Below are positions 35,163 through 42,628 of a stretch of DNA of 42,628 nucleotides, in pieces (position 1 is the first letter of the stretch; each line of letters opens with the position of its first letter). Position numbers and translations under genes: made by a program. The stretch covers positions 1-42,628 of the forward strand of contig CALMQX010000021.1 of assembly GCA_937873315.1 (NCBI GenBank), in the 5' to 3' direction. Origin of the DNA: an uncultured Nostocoides sp. GTDB taxonomy: Bacteria > Actinomycetota > Actinomycetes > Actinomycetales > Dermatophilaceae. The notes beneath the pieces were generated by a model that was not told the origin of the DNA, ran no database searches, and saw only the letters and a program-made list of their open reading frames with translations.

Positions 35163-37972
35163 TGCAGACTCCCCGCGCTGACGGCGTTCTCGTAGGCCGC
35201 TTTGACCGACTCGGTCACCACACTTACCTGGACCGCAGTCACCTTGTACTCGGGGCAGTTGGTCGCCCAGTCCGAGTTCTCGGTGGTGACGACATTCGCG
35301 CCCGAGACCGGGTGGTGGAAGGTCGTATAGACCACGCCCGGTGTGACCCGCTCCGAGACCTCGGCAGTGAGATGGGTGGTGCCCACGCGGCTGGAGAGTT
35401 GAACCACGTCCCCGGTCCCGATGCCGCGCAGCTCGGCGTCGGAGGGATGGATCTCGAGGACGTCCTCCGGGTGCCAGGTGGAGTTCGGCGTCCGCCGAGT
35501 CTGCGCGCCGACGTTGTACTGCGAGAGGATGCGGCCGGTAGTGAGGACCAAGGGGTAGCGACGGCTGGTGACCTCGGTCGTGGGGACATAGTGCGTCATC
35601 GCTAGGTGGCCCAGGCCGCGCACGAAGCCGCCGATATGCATGGTTGGAGTCCCTTGTGGCGCAGCGTCATTGACCGGCCACTGCATCGATCCTTCGGCGT
35701 CGAGCCGCTCGAAGCTCACCCCAGCGAAGGTCGGGGTGGTGGCTGCGATCTCGGCCATGATCTCGCGGGGGTGGGAGTACGACATGGGGTAGCCCATCGC
35801 CGAAGCGATATCGCAGACAATCTCCCACTCGTCCTTGCCGGTCGGGCTCGGCGTCACTGGCCGGACTCGGTTGAGGCGACGCTCGGCATTGGTGAAGGTG
35901 CCATCCTTATCCAGGAAGCTGGTGCCCGGCAGGAAGACGTGCGCGAAGCGAGCGGTCTCGTTCAGGAAAAGGTCTTGCACGACAACGAGTTCCATGGACT
36001 TCAGCGCGGACTCGACGTGCGCGGTATTCGGGTCAGACTGGGCGATGTCCTCACCCTGGACAAAGATCCCCTTGAACGAGCCGCCGACCGCCGCGTCGAA
36101 CATATTGGGAATGCGCAGGCCGGGGGTGGGCTGAAGATGCACACCCCAGAGGTCCTCGTAGATCTTGCGGACGTCATCGCGGGAGACGTGACGGTAGCCC
36201 GGGAGCTCGTGCGGGAAGGAGCCCATGTCGCAGGAGCCCTGAACATTGTTCTGGCCACGCAGAGGGTTGACACCCACGCCCTCTCGGCCGAGATTGCCGG
36301 TCAGCATGGCCAGATTGGCCAGCCCCATGACCATCGTCGAGCCTTGGCTGTGCTCGGTGACCCCGAGCCCGTAGTAGATGCCGGCATTCGGGGCACTCGC
36401 ATACAGCCGTGCGGCAGAACGCAAGTCATCCGCCGGAATGCCGGTCACCCCGGCTGTTGCCTCGGGAGAGTGCTCGGCGCCTGAGATGAACGCGAGGTAG
36501 TCCTCGATGCCCTCGCAGCGTTCCCTCAGGAAAGCCTCGTCATGTAGGCCCTCGGTGACAATGACGTGAGCCATCGCGTTGACGAAGGCGACATTGGTCC
36601 CGGGCTTGACCGGCAGATGATGTGCGGCCTCGACGTGCGGGGAACGCACCAGGTCGATCCGCCGGGGGTCGGCCACGATGATCTGCGCGCCCCGCCGCAG
36701 CGCCCGCTTCATCCGGGAAGCAAACACCGGGTGCGCATCGGTCGGGTTCGCGCCCACGAGAAGCATGACGTCGCACTCGTCGACCGATGAGAAGCGCTGC
36801 GTACCAGCGGAGGTGCCAAAGGCCTGACCCAGGCCAAAGCCGGTGGGGGAGTGGCACACTCGCGCGCAGGTATCGACGTTGTTGTTCCCGAATGCCGCCC
36901 GCACCATCTTCTGGACGACATAGACCTCTTCGTTGGTGCACCGCGACGAGGAGATCGCCCCGATGGCCCCAGGCCCGAATCGGCCTTGCAGGCTGCGGAA
37001 GCCGTCGGCCACCCGCCGGATGGCCTCCTCCCAGGTGACGACGCGCCAGTCCTCACCAATCGTGTCTCGCACCATTGGCTGGAGTTGGCGGTCGCGGTGG
37101 TTGGCATAGCCATAGGCAAAGCGACCCTTGACACAGGAGTGGCCCTCGTTGGCGCCGCCGTCCTTCCACGGCACCATCCGCACCACCCGAGCACCCTCGG
37201 GCTCATCACGGACCTCGGCGCGGAACGAGCAACCGACGCCGCAGTACGCGCAGGTGGTGATCACCGAGCGGGTCGGCATACCCAGCGAGATGACCGACTT
37301 CTCGGTGAGCGCATCGGTCGGGCAGGCTTGAACGCACGCCCCGCACGAGACACATTCGGAGGCAAGGAAATTGGTGCCGCCCGGAGTGATCCGAGAGTCG
37401 AAGCCGCGGCCCTGGACGGTCAGCGCGAAGGTGCCCTGAACCTCGCCGCAGGCCCGGACGCAGCGCGAGCAGACGATGCAGGCTGCCGGGTCGTAGGCGA
37501 AATACGGATTGCTCTCATCCGCGGGTTCGGCCATATGCGTCGCACCCAGGCCATAGGGGACTGAGTCGACGCCCACGTCATGTGCGAGTCTCTGCATCTC
37601 GCAGTTGCCGCGCTCACACCCAGGGCAGTCCGCTGGGTGGTCCGAGAGGTAGAGCTCCATGACGCCGCGACGCAAGTCCTGCACTTGCTCGGTCTGCGTC
37701 GAGACGACCATGCCGTCCGAACAGGGCGTGGTGCAAGAGGCCGGAGTGCCCTTGCCGCCCTCGACCTCCACCAGACAGAGCCGGCAGGAACCAAATGCCT
37801 TGAGGGAGTCAGTCGCGCACAGCCGGGGAATGTCGACACCCGCGTCGGCGGCCGCCCGCATCACCGAGGTGCCCGCCGGCACCTGGACGGCATGGCCATC
37901 GATGGTGACGCTCACCTGCTGGTCTGCGACGACGGCCGGGGTGCCGAAATCTGGATCCGCGATCAGGGTCAT
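35159..37972 (-). CDS. fdsA: NAD-dependent formate dehydrogenase alpha subunit (Mo-bisMGD)
   Basis: A 937-aa catalytic subunit oxidising formate to CO2. In order it carries an N-terminal [2Fe-2S] domain (Cys52, 63, 66, 80), a His/Cys cluster site (HPADCPGC...C, Cys116, 119, 124), two [4Fe-4S] sites (Cys165/168/171/175 and Cys207/210/213/217), the cluster next to molybdenum (Cys241/244/248/280), and the molybdopterin domains. The Mo ligand is Cys373 in ARVCHSPTG, so it is a Cys rather than a selenocysteine enzyme. ATG 37972 overlaps the fdsB stop (ATGA). No Tat signal is present, so it is cytosolic. The C-terminal molybdopterin dinucleotide-binding domain is intact. Confidence 0.95.
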   Translation of the reverse strand: MTLIADPDFGTPAVVADQQVSVTIDGHAVQVPAGTSVMRAAADAGVDIPRLCATDSLKAFGSCRLCLVEVEGGKGTPASCTTPCSDGMVVSTQTEQVQDLRRGVMELYLSDHPADCPGCERGNCEMQRLAHDVGVDSVPYGLGATHMAEPADESNPYFAYDPAACIVCSRCVRACGEVQGTFALTVQGRGFDSRITPGGTNFLASECVSCGACVQACPTDALTEKSVISLGMPTRSVITTCAYCGVGCSFRAEVRDEPEGARVVRMVPWKDGGANEGHSCVKGRFAYGYANHRDRQLQPMVRDTIGEDWRVVTWEEAIRRVADGFRSLQGRFGPGAIGAISSSRCTNEEVYVVQKMVRAAFGNNNVDTCARVCHSPTGFGLGQAFGTSAGTQRFSSVDECDVMLLVGANPTDAHPVFASRMKRALRRGAQIIVADPRRIDLVRSPHVEAAHHLPVKPGTNVAFVNAMAHVIVTEGLHDEAFLRERCEGIEDYLAFISGAEHSPEATAGVTGIPADDLRSAARLYASAPNAGIYYGLGVTEHSQGSTMVMGLANLAMLTGNLGREGVGVNPLRGQNNVQGSCDMGSFPHELPGYRHVSRDDVRKIYEDLWGVHLQPTPGLRIPNMFDAAVGGSFKGIFVQGEDIAQSDPNTAHVESALKSMELVVVQDLFLNETARFAHVFLPGTSFLDKDGTFTNAERRLNRVRPVTPSPTGKDEWEIVCDIASAMGYPMSYSHPREIMAEIAATTPTFAGVSFERLDAEGSMQWPVNDAAPQGTPTMHIGGFVRGLGHLAMTHYVPTTEVTSRRYPLVLTTGRILSQYNVGAQTRRTPNSTWHPEDVLEIHPSDAELRGIGTGDVVQLSSRVGTTHLTAEVSERVTPGVVYTTFHHPVSGANVVTTENSDWATNCPEYKVTAVQVSVVTESVKAAYENAVSAGSLQ

Positions 37973-39477
37973 GACGCGCCTCCCTCGAGGCCGAAGTCGT
38001 GCGGGAAATGTCGCAGGGCGCTCTGGACCGGCATCGGGGTGAGCCCGCCCATGGCGCACAAGGAGCCCTTGGTCATGGTGGTGCACAAGGACTCGAGCAC
38101 GTGAAGGTGGTGTTCGACTTCCTCACGTCGGCGAATCCGGTCGATGACTTCGACGCCGCGGGTCGAGCCGATCCGACAGGGTGTGCACTTGCCGCAGGAC
38201 TCCTTGGCGCAGAACTCCATGGCGAACCGCGCCATCGCGGAGGCATCCATGGAGTCATCGAAGACCACGATGCCGCCATGGCCGAGCATGGCGCCCGCTT
38301 CGGCGAAGGCCTCATAGTCCAGCGGCAGGTCGAGGTCGGTGGCAGGCACGTAGGCGCCCAAGGGTCCACCGATCTGCATGGCCTTGATCGGTCGACCGGA
38401 GCGCGTCCCGCCCCCGAAGCCCTCGACAACCGTGCGCAACCGTGTGCCGAAGTCACACTCGACGATGCCACCCCGAGCGACATTGCCGCCGAGCTGGACG
38501 ACCTGAGTGCCACGCGAACGCCGCACTCCCAGAGCGGCATATGCCGCTCCGCCGTCCGCCAGGATCATGGGGACGGTGCCCAGGGAGAGGACGTTGTTGA
38601 CGATCGTGGGTTGGCCAAAGAGACCCTCGAGGGCGGGAATCGGTGGCTTGGCGCGCACCTCTGGCCGCTTGCCTTCGAGGGACTCGAGCATTGAGGTTTC
38701 CTCGCCGCAGATGTAGGCCCCGGCGCCGACCCGGACGTCGAGGTCGAAGCGCTGCCCGCTGCCCGCGACGTTCTCGCCGAGCAGCCCATGCGCGTACGCG
38801 ATCTCGATGGCGCGGCGCAGGGCGGCGATGGCGTGCGGGTACTCGCTGCGCAGGTACACAAAGCCCTCGGTGGCGCCCACGGCATAGGCGGCGATGGTCA
38901 TGCCCTCGATGAGGCAGAACGGGTCGCCCTCGATGAGCATCCGGTCAGCGAAGGTGCCGGAGTCGCCCTCATCGGCATTGCAGCAGACGAACTTCACCTC
39001 GGCCGAGGCTGTGCGCACCGTCTCCCACTTGATGCCCGTGGGGAAGCCGGCGCCACCGCGTCCACGCAAGCCCGAGGTGGTCACTTCAGCGACCACCTGC
39101 TCGGGCGTCAGCGTGAGCGCGCGGGTGAGACCGGCGTAGCCACCGAGTGCCCGGTATGCCGCAAGGTCGGTGGGCTCGATGATACCGACTCGGCTGAAGG
39201 TCACCCGGTGTTGACGAGTGAGCCAGTCGTGCTGGTCGACCACGCCGATGGATGGGGCCGTGCCGTCGAGCACGGCGGCGATCTGGTCGGGGGAGACCTC
39301 CGGATAGCCGATGCGCCCGCCTTCGGTCTCGACTTCGACCAAGGGCTCAGCCCAGAGCATGCCGCGAGAACCGTTGCGGCGCACCGTGACTCCATCGATG
39401 GCTGCAAATGCCGCAGCCACCTCATCGGCGCCCACGGAGATGGCGGCCGCGTCGGCGGGCACCCACACGGTTGTCAT
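37969..39477 (-). CDS. fdsB: NAD-dependent formate dehydrogenase beta subunit (NuoF-like)
   Basis: A 502-aa flavoprotein. After an N-terminal thioredoxin-like stretch of about 90 residues comes the NADH/FMN-binding core GLRGRGGAGFPTGIKWE (about 136-152), with NADEGDSGTFADRM, GAGAYICGEETSMLESLEG and the [4Fe-4S] motif ESCGKCTPCRIG near the C-terminus. It passes electrons from the alpha subunit to NAD+. The ATG at 39477 was chosen because it overlaps the fdsG stop (ATGA); an in-frame ATG three codons upstream also exists. No fdsC/fdhD sulfurtransferase gene lies within the operon. Confidence 0.95.
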   Translation of the reverse strand: MTTVWVPADAAAISVGADEVAAAFAAIDGVTVRRNGSRGMLWAEPLVEVETEGGRIGYPEVSPDQIAAVLDGTAPSIGVVDQHDWLTRQHRVTFSRVGIIEPTDLAAYRALGGYAGLTRALTLTPEQVVAEVTTSGLRGRGGAGFPTGIKWETVRTASAEVKFVCCNADEGDSGTFADRMLIEGDPFCLIEGMTIAAYAVGATEGFVYLRSEYPHAIAALRRAIEIAYAHGLLGENVAGSGQRFDLDVRVGAGAYICGEETSMLESLEGKRPEVRAKPPIPALEGLFGQPTIVNNVLSLGTVPMILADGGAAYAALGVRRSRGTQVVQLGGNVARGGIVECDFGTRLRTVVEGFGGGTRSGRPIKAMQIGGPLGAYVPATDLDLPLDYEAFAEAGAMLGHGGIVVFDDSMDASAMARFAMEFCAKESCGKCTPCRIGSTRGVEVIDRIRRREEVEHHLHVLESLCTTMTKGSLCAMGGLTPMPVQSALRHFPHDFGLEGGAS

Positions 39478-39974
39478 CGCGCCCACTCCTCAAGTGCGCC
39501 CGTGATCCGGTCAGTGCTGAGCCGACCGATGAGCCGTCCGTCCAAGGTGCCGCTCGGGCCCAGGGCGCAATTGCCCAGGCAGAAGACCTCGTGGACCTCG
39601 ACATCGGGGTGCCCCAGCGCCGCGCTGCTGGCCTGGGCGTAGAGCGCTTCGGCGCCCACCGACTGGCAGGCCTCACCGCGGCAGATCGTGACCTGGTGAG
39701 CGACTGGGGGAGTGCGTCGGAGGTCGTGATAGAAGCTCACCACGCCATGCACGTCGGCCCGGGAGAGGTTGAGGACATCGGCGATGACTGGGATGTCGTC
39801 ATCCGCGATATAGCCGTGCTGAGCCTGGAGCGCATGGAGCAGCGGCAGGAGTGGCCCGCGCTGGTCGCGGTGGCTCTCGGCCAAGATCCGCACCGACGCG
39901 GCCCGGGCTGGATCAGCCGGTGGGGGTGGGGGCGTGGCGCCCGAGCCTCGCCGCCGACGGCTGCTGACCTCCAC
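39474..39974 (-). CDS. fdsG: NAD-dependent formate dehydrogenase gamma subunit (NuoE-like)
   Basis: A 166-aa [2Fe-2S] subunit. The thioredoxin-like fold carries the four ligands as CRGEACQS and CLGNCALGP, with the helical N-terminal part LLPLLHALQAQHGYIADDDIPVIADVL typical of NuoE. I chose the GTG at 39974 because GAGAGGAGA precedes it; an upstream ATG at 40013 adds 13 residues but lies across a palindromic operator-like site. It is the first gene of fdsG-fdsB-fdsA-fdsD-lysA. Confidence 0.9.
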   Translation of the reverse strand: MEVSSRRRRGSGATPPPPPADPARAASVRILAESHRDQRGPLLPLLHALQAQHGYIADDDIPVIADVLNLSRADVHGVVSFYHDLRRTPPVAHQVTICRGEACQSVGAEALYAQASSAALGHPDVEVHEVFCLGNCALGPSGTLDGRLIGRLSTDRITGALEEWAR

Positions 39975-39989
39975 GGGTCTCCTCTCGAT

Positions 39990-40011
39990 GCTGATCACAT
40001 GCGTGATCTGC
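39990..40011. promoter_or_regulatory. Operator-like palindrome ahead of the formate dehydrogenase operon
   Basis: GATCAC-ATGC-GTGATC is a perfect 6-4-6 inverted repeat (39993-40008), extended to 8 of 9 pairs as GCTGATCAC...GTGATCTGC. It lies 16 nt upstream of the chosen fdsG start, close to the Shine-Dalgarno. It may bind a repressor. No regulator gene is adjacent. Confidence 0.55.
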
Positions 40012-40057
40012 ATCGCACTCTACTTTCCTCACCTGTCCCGGCGGCAGAGGTCAAGGG

Positions 40058-40105
40058 CACTTTGATGCGTATCGCGCGCCGCGTTGCGGCATACGCATCA
40101 AAGTG
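40058..40105 (-). terminator. Long hairpin between the DUF4395 gene and fdsG
   Basis: Two exact 14-nt arms, CACTTTGATGCGTA and TACGCATCAAAGTG, flank a 20-nt GC-rich loop that contains one CGGCATAC octamer. On the minus strand it starts 13 nt past the DUF4395 stop, so it probably terminates that transcript before the formate dehydrogenase promoter. Confidence 0.7.
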
Positions 40106-40118
40106 GGGCGTTGGTCGG

Positions 40119-40643
40119 TCAGGCGTTGACGGCCTGGGCGGCGCGCTGGGCGGCGAGGCGACCCTGAATGTCATTGCAGGCCACGCAGACCTCCTCGGGT
40201 ACGACCCCGAGCCGGATCAGCCAACCGAAGGCGTAGCAACCGGCGCAGAAGCCGAAAACGGACTCCAACGTGGCGAAGACCGCGAGCACGCCGAGCACCG
40301 CAGCGGCGGCGGTCGTGAGCCCCAGGAAACCGAGCACTGTGGCCGTGCTGGCAAAAGCCAGACCCACGCCCTGGGCGAAGCGCTTGGGGGCGCCGGGCAC
40401 CAGTACCGCTGGTCCCAGCCGGGGGGCAATGCCGCGAGCTGCCAGGCGACCCAGCGGGCTGAACCGGGGGCCGCTGGCCGTGCGCAAGGCGAATCCGATC
40501 GCCATCACCAGGGCCACCCACGGGGACGCCGACCAGATCGCGGTCACTGCCAGCAGGACCACCGCACCGGCGACGACGCGCGCAGCCTTCTCGTTGACGA
40601 CCTCAGGGAAGGTGAAGAACTCGGCCACAGCAGACATAACCAT
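40119..40643 (-). CDS. DUF4395 membrane protein
   Basis: A 174-aa protein with about four hydrophobic segments: ARVVAGAVVLLAVTAIW, WVALVMAIGFALR, and two after residue 95. The family signature is present: NEKAARVVAG near the start, then a conserved central block with SPLGRLAARGIAPRLGP. The C-terminal GFCAGCYAFGW...PEEVCVACNDI contributes four Cys as two CxxC-like pairs. DUF4395 genes often sit beside thioredoxin or sulfurtransferase genes, but none is seen here. The start is either the first ATG (40643) or the third codon. Function unknown; the Cys pairs suggest a redox or metal role. Confidence 0.82.
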   Translation of the reverse strand: MVMSAVAEFFTFPEVVNEKAARVVAGAVVLLAVTAIWSASPWVALVMAIGFALRTASGPRFSPLGRLAARGIAPRLGPAVLVPGAPKRFAQGVGLAFASTATVLGFLGLTTAAAAVLGVLAVFATLESVFGFCAGCYAFGWLIRLGVVPEEVCVACNDIQGRLAAQRAAQAVNA

Positions 40644-40667
40644 GGATTATGCATGACCAAATGACTC

Positions 40668-40684
40668 GACGCGGAATCCGCGTC
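40668..40684. repeat. 17-nt palindrome between DUF4395 and rpsO genes
   Basis: GACGCGGA-A-TCCGCGTC is a perfect inverted repeat about 25 nt upstream of the DUF4395 start and 208 nt before rpsO. It could be an operator for either divergent gene. The rest of this 248-nt gap, apart from the rpsO leader, shows no gene. Confidence 0.5.
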
Positions 40685-40891
40685 CAGGATCCGGGCGTAG
40701 ACGGGTACGCGAGCCTGGCTCGTGCCTTGCGATGGTCCGGCCAGCGGTCAGTACGAACCCCCTGATTAGGCCGCCCCTGCGCCCGCTGGTAGCCTTGGAC
40801 ACTGCCGTCGAACGGCCGCGGATTCAGAGAGCCCCGGTGAACCAGCCCGGGAGCGCCGCGCAGCAAGTCACATAGAAGGAGAGTCGCCCGC

Positions 40892-41161
40892 ATGCCCCTG
40901 AGCACGGACGTCAAGAAGCAGATCATGGCCGAGTACGGCACCGTCGAGGGCGACACCGGCTCTCCCGAGGTGCAGATCGCGCTGCTCACCCAGCGGATCA
41001 AGGACCTCACCGAGCACTCGCGCACCCACAAGCACGACCACCACAGCCGTCGTGGTCTGCTCATCCTGGTCGGCAAGCGCCGTCGCCTGCTCCGTTACCT
41101 CGAGAGCATCGACATCGAGCGTTACCGCTCCCTGATCAAGCGTCTCGGCCTTCGCCGTTGA
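40892..41161 (+). CDS. rpsO: 30S ribosomal protein S15
   Basis: An 89-aa protein with the complete S15 sequence: helix 1 [16 protein letters not shown], the conserved [21 protein letters not shown], the rRNA-contacting [25 protein letters not shown], and the C-terminal [12 protein letters not shown]. It binds 16S rRNA helices 20-22. A good AGAAGGAGAG site lies upstream of the ATG. It is followed by a strong hairpin and then pnp, the conserved order in which PNPase processes or terminates the rpsO message. Confidence 0.98.
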   Translation: MPLSTDVKKQIMAEYGTVEGDTGSPEVQIALLTQRIKDLTEHSRTHKHDHHSRRGLLILVGKRRRLLRYLESIDIERYRSLIKRLGLRR

Positions 41162-41176
41162 CGTTAGTCGTCCGCT

Positions 41177-41206
41177 GAAGCGGCTCCCTTTCCAGGGAGC
41201 CGCTTC
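41177..41206 (+). terminator. rpsO-pnp intergenic hairpin
   Basis: GAAGCGGCTCCCT and AGGGAGCCGCTTC form a perfect 13-bp stem with a TTCC tetraloop, starting 16 nt after the rpsO stop. It is a likely terminator or RNase processing stem between rpsO and pnp. Confidence 0.8.
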
Positions 41207-41283
41207 TCGGCATGTAGTGACCCGTGGCACAACGACGATGCCCGCGGCATACATAAAGAACAGAAAAGGAGGGCCCCGACACT

Positions 41284-42628
41284 ATGGAGGGTCCTGAAAT
41301 CACTTTCGCCGAAGCCACGATCGACAACGGTCGCTTCGGCACACGCACGGTCCGCTTCGAGACCGGGCGTCTGGCCAAGCAGGCCGGCGGCGCCGTGAGC
41401 GCCTACCTGGACAGCGACACGATGATCCTGTCCACCACCACTGCAGGGAAGTCACCCCGCGAGGGCTTCGACTTCTTCCCCCTGACCGTTGACGTCGAGG
41501 AGCGGATGTATGCCGCGGGCAAGATCCCGGGCAGCTTCTTCCGTCGCGAGGGTCGCCCGAGCACCGAGGCCATCCTCACCTGCCGGCTGATCGACCGCCC
41601 GCTGCGCCCGAGCTTTGTTAAGGGGCTGCGCAACGAGGTTCAGGTCGTCATCACCGTGCTGGCGCTCAACCCCGACCACCAGTACGACGTGCTGGCCATC
41701 AACGCGGCCTCCGCGTCCACCCAGATCTCCGGCCTGCCCTTCAGCGGCCCGATCGGTGGCGTGCGGGTCAGCAACATCGACGGCCAGTGGGTCGCCTTCC
41801 CGAACTTCTCGGACAGCGAGCGCTCCACCTTCGACATGGTCGTGGCCGGCCGCGTTGTCGGTGACGACGTCGCCATCATGATGGTCGAGGCTGAGGCCAC
41901 CGACGCCACCTGGAACCTCGTCAAGAACGAGGGCAAGCAGGCGCCGACCGAGGAGATCGTCGCCGAGGGTCTGGAGGCCGCGAAGGGCTTCATCAAAATC
42001 CTCTGCGAGGCTCAGGCCGAGCTCGCCGCCAAGGCCAGCAAGCCGGTGGAGGAGTTCCCGCTCTTCCTCGACTACCAAGCCGATGTGTATGCCGCGGTCG
42101 AGGCCGCTGTGTCCAGCGAGACTGCTGCCGCCCTGACCATCGCCGGCAAGGCCGAGCGCGAGGACCGCCTCGACGAGATCAAGGACGGCCTCAAGGCTGA
42201 CCTGGCCGCCGATGGTGGCGCGTTCGAGGGTCGTGGCGCCGAGGTGTCGGCGGCATTCCGCTCGCTCCAGAAGAAGCTCGTGCGCGAGCGCATCCTGCGC
42301 GACAAGGTTCGCATCGACGGTCGTGGCCTGCGCGACATTCGGGCGCTCTCGGCCGAGGTCGAGGTGCTCCCGCGCGTGCACGGTTCCGCCATCTTCGAGC
42401 GCGGCGAGACCCAGATCATGGGTGTCACCACGCTCAACATGCTGCGCATGGAGCAGCAGCTGGACACCCTCTCCCCGGTGACCCGCAAGCGCTACATGCA
42501 CAACTACAACTTCCCGCCGTTCTCCACCGGTGAGACCGGTCGCGTGGGCTCGCCCAAGCGTCGCGAGATCGGTCACGGCGCGCTCGCCGAGCGGGCGCTC
42601 ATGCCCGTGCTGCCGACCCGCGAGGAGT
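41284..42628 (+). CDS. pnp: Polyribonucleotide nucleotidyltransferase (PNPase), 5' part; continues past the window
   Basis: An open frame from the ATG at 41284 (preceded by AAAGGAGGG) runs to the window end, about 448 codons of an expected 740 or so. It reads [33 protein letters not shown], then the first RNase PH core with [34 protein letters not shown]. The alpha-helical linker follows, and then the start of the second RNase PH core, [35 protein letters not shown]. PNPase degrades RNA 3' to 5' phosphorolytically. The KH and S1 domains would lie beyond the end of the window. No frameshift is seen. Confidence 0.97.
   Translation, partial: MEGPEITFAEATIDNGRFGTRTVRFETGRLAKQAGGAVSAYLDSDTMILSTTTAGKSPREGFDFFPLTVDVEERMYAAGKIPGSFFRREGRPSTEAILTCRLIDRPLRPSFVKGLRNEVQVVITVLALNPDHQYDVLAINAASASTQISGLPFSGPIGGVRVSNIDGQWVAFPNFSDSERSTFDMVVAGRVVGDDVAIMMVEAEATDATWNLVKNEGKQAPTEEIVAEGLEAAKGFIKILCEAQAELAAKASKPVEEFPLFLDYQADVYAAVEAAVSSETAAALTIAGKAEREDRLDEIKDGLKADLAADGGAFEGRGAEVSAAFRSLQKKLVRERILRDKVRIDGRGLRDIRALSAEVEVLPRVHGSAIFERGETQIMGVTTLNMLRMEQQLDTLSPVTRKRYMHNYNFPPFSTGETGRVGSPKRREIGHGALAERALMPVLPTREE

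Noticed and set aside
35606-36484. Long open frame on the plus strand opposite fdsA (and similar long frames opposite ileS at 22486-24108, clpP1/clpP2 at 5456-6544, clpX at 6774-7892 and valS at 12488-13444).
   Set aside because: These are antisense shadows produced by G+C-rich codon positions. Their translations are low-complexity, match no family, and the opposite strand carries unmistakable genes.
36840-36860. Selenocysteine at the formate dehydrogenase Mo site.
   Set aside because: The codon is Cys (ARVCHSPTG); there is no in-frame TGA.
1-42628. CGGCATAC octamer as a KOPS-type chromosome segregation signal.
   Set aside because: Both orientations occur in comparable numbers (21 and 14), lacking the strong strand skew expected of KOPS in one replichore.

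Overview
The window is typical high-G+C actinobacterial chromosome. Dense coding, many GTG/TTG starts and 1-8 nt start/stop overlaps support this, as do the gene orders tig-clpP1-clpP2-clpX, ileS-folC-DUF4233-ndk and rpsO-pnp. The families present (DUF4916 NUDIX, DUF4233, AbiEi/DUF559-like protein, ultrashort ileS T-box) fit Micrococcales, perhaps Intrasporangiaceae/Dermatophilaceae; that placement is inference. No rRNA, IS element, prophage or CRISPR array was seen.

Layout. 1-2.4 kb: divergent tRNA-Pro and tRNA-Gly, then a KtrB/KtrA potassium uptake pair. 2.6-8.3 kb: protein quality control (trigger factor, ClpP1, ClpP2, ClpX) with an MFS exporter inserted. ClgR-like boxes lie ahead of clpP1 and clpX, and a 62-nt palindrome separates clpP2 from clpX. 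8.35-16.1 kb: CPA2 antiporter, a C39-like cysteine peptidase-fold protein, valS, an AbiEi/DUF559-like gene bracketed by 64-nt direct repeats, a PlsC acyltransferase and a DUF4916 NUDIX protein.

16.1-22.3 kb (minus strand) is the most distinctive part. A cobalamin riboswitch leads a five-gene operon. Its genes encode a secreted alpha/alpha-toroid protein with an LAETG sortase signal, a secreted membrane-tethered DUF4430 protein, EcfT, a fused double EcfA ATPase and an ECF S component. The two surface proteins resemble, as separate polypeptides, the alpha and beta domains of animal intrinsic factor/transcobalamin. I interpret the operon as a surface-capture plus ECF-import system for vitamin B12 or related corrinoids.

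22.4-28.2 kb: a translational T-box controls ileS, followed by the coupled folC, DUF4233 and ndk genes. 28.4-33.7 kb: lpd, a YtcJ-like amidohydrolase, an ArsR/SRPBCC pair with a clear operator palindrome, and an aromatic amino acid decarboxylase. 33.65-40.0 kb (minus strand): an NAD-linked molybdenum formate dehydrogenase operon fdsG-fdsB-fdsA-fdsD running into lysA. 40.1-42.6 kb: a DUF4395 membrane protein, rpsO and the 5' part of pnp.

Across the whole window the octamer CGGCATAC/GTATGCCG occurs at least 35 times, in both orientations, in genes and between them. That is far more than composition predicts and no annotated feature explains it.
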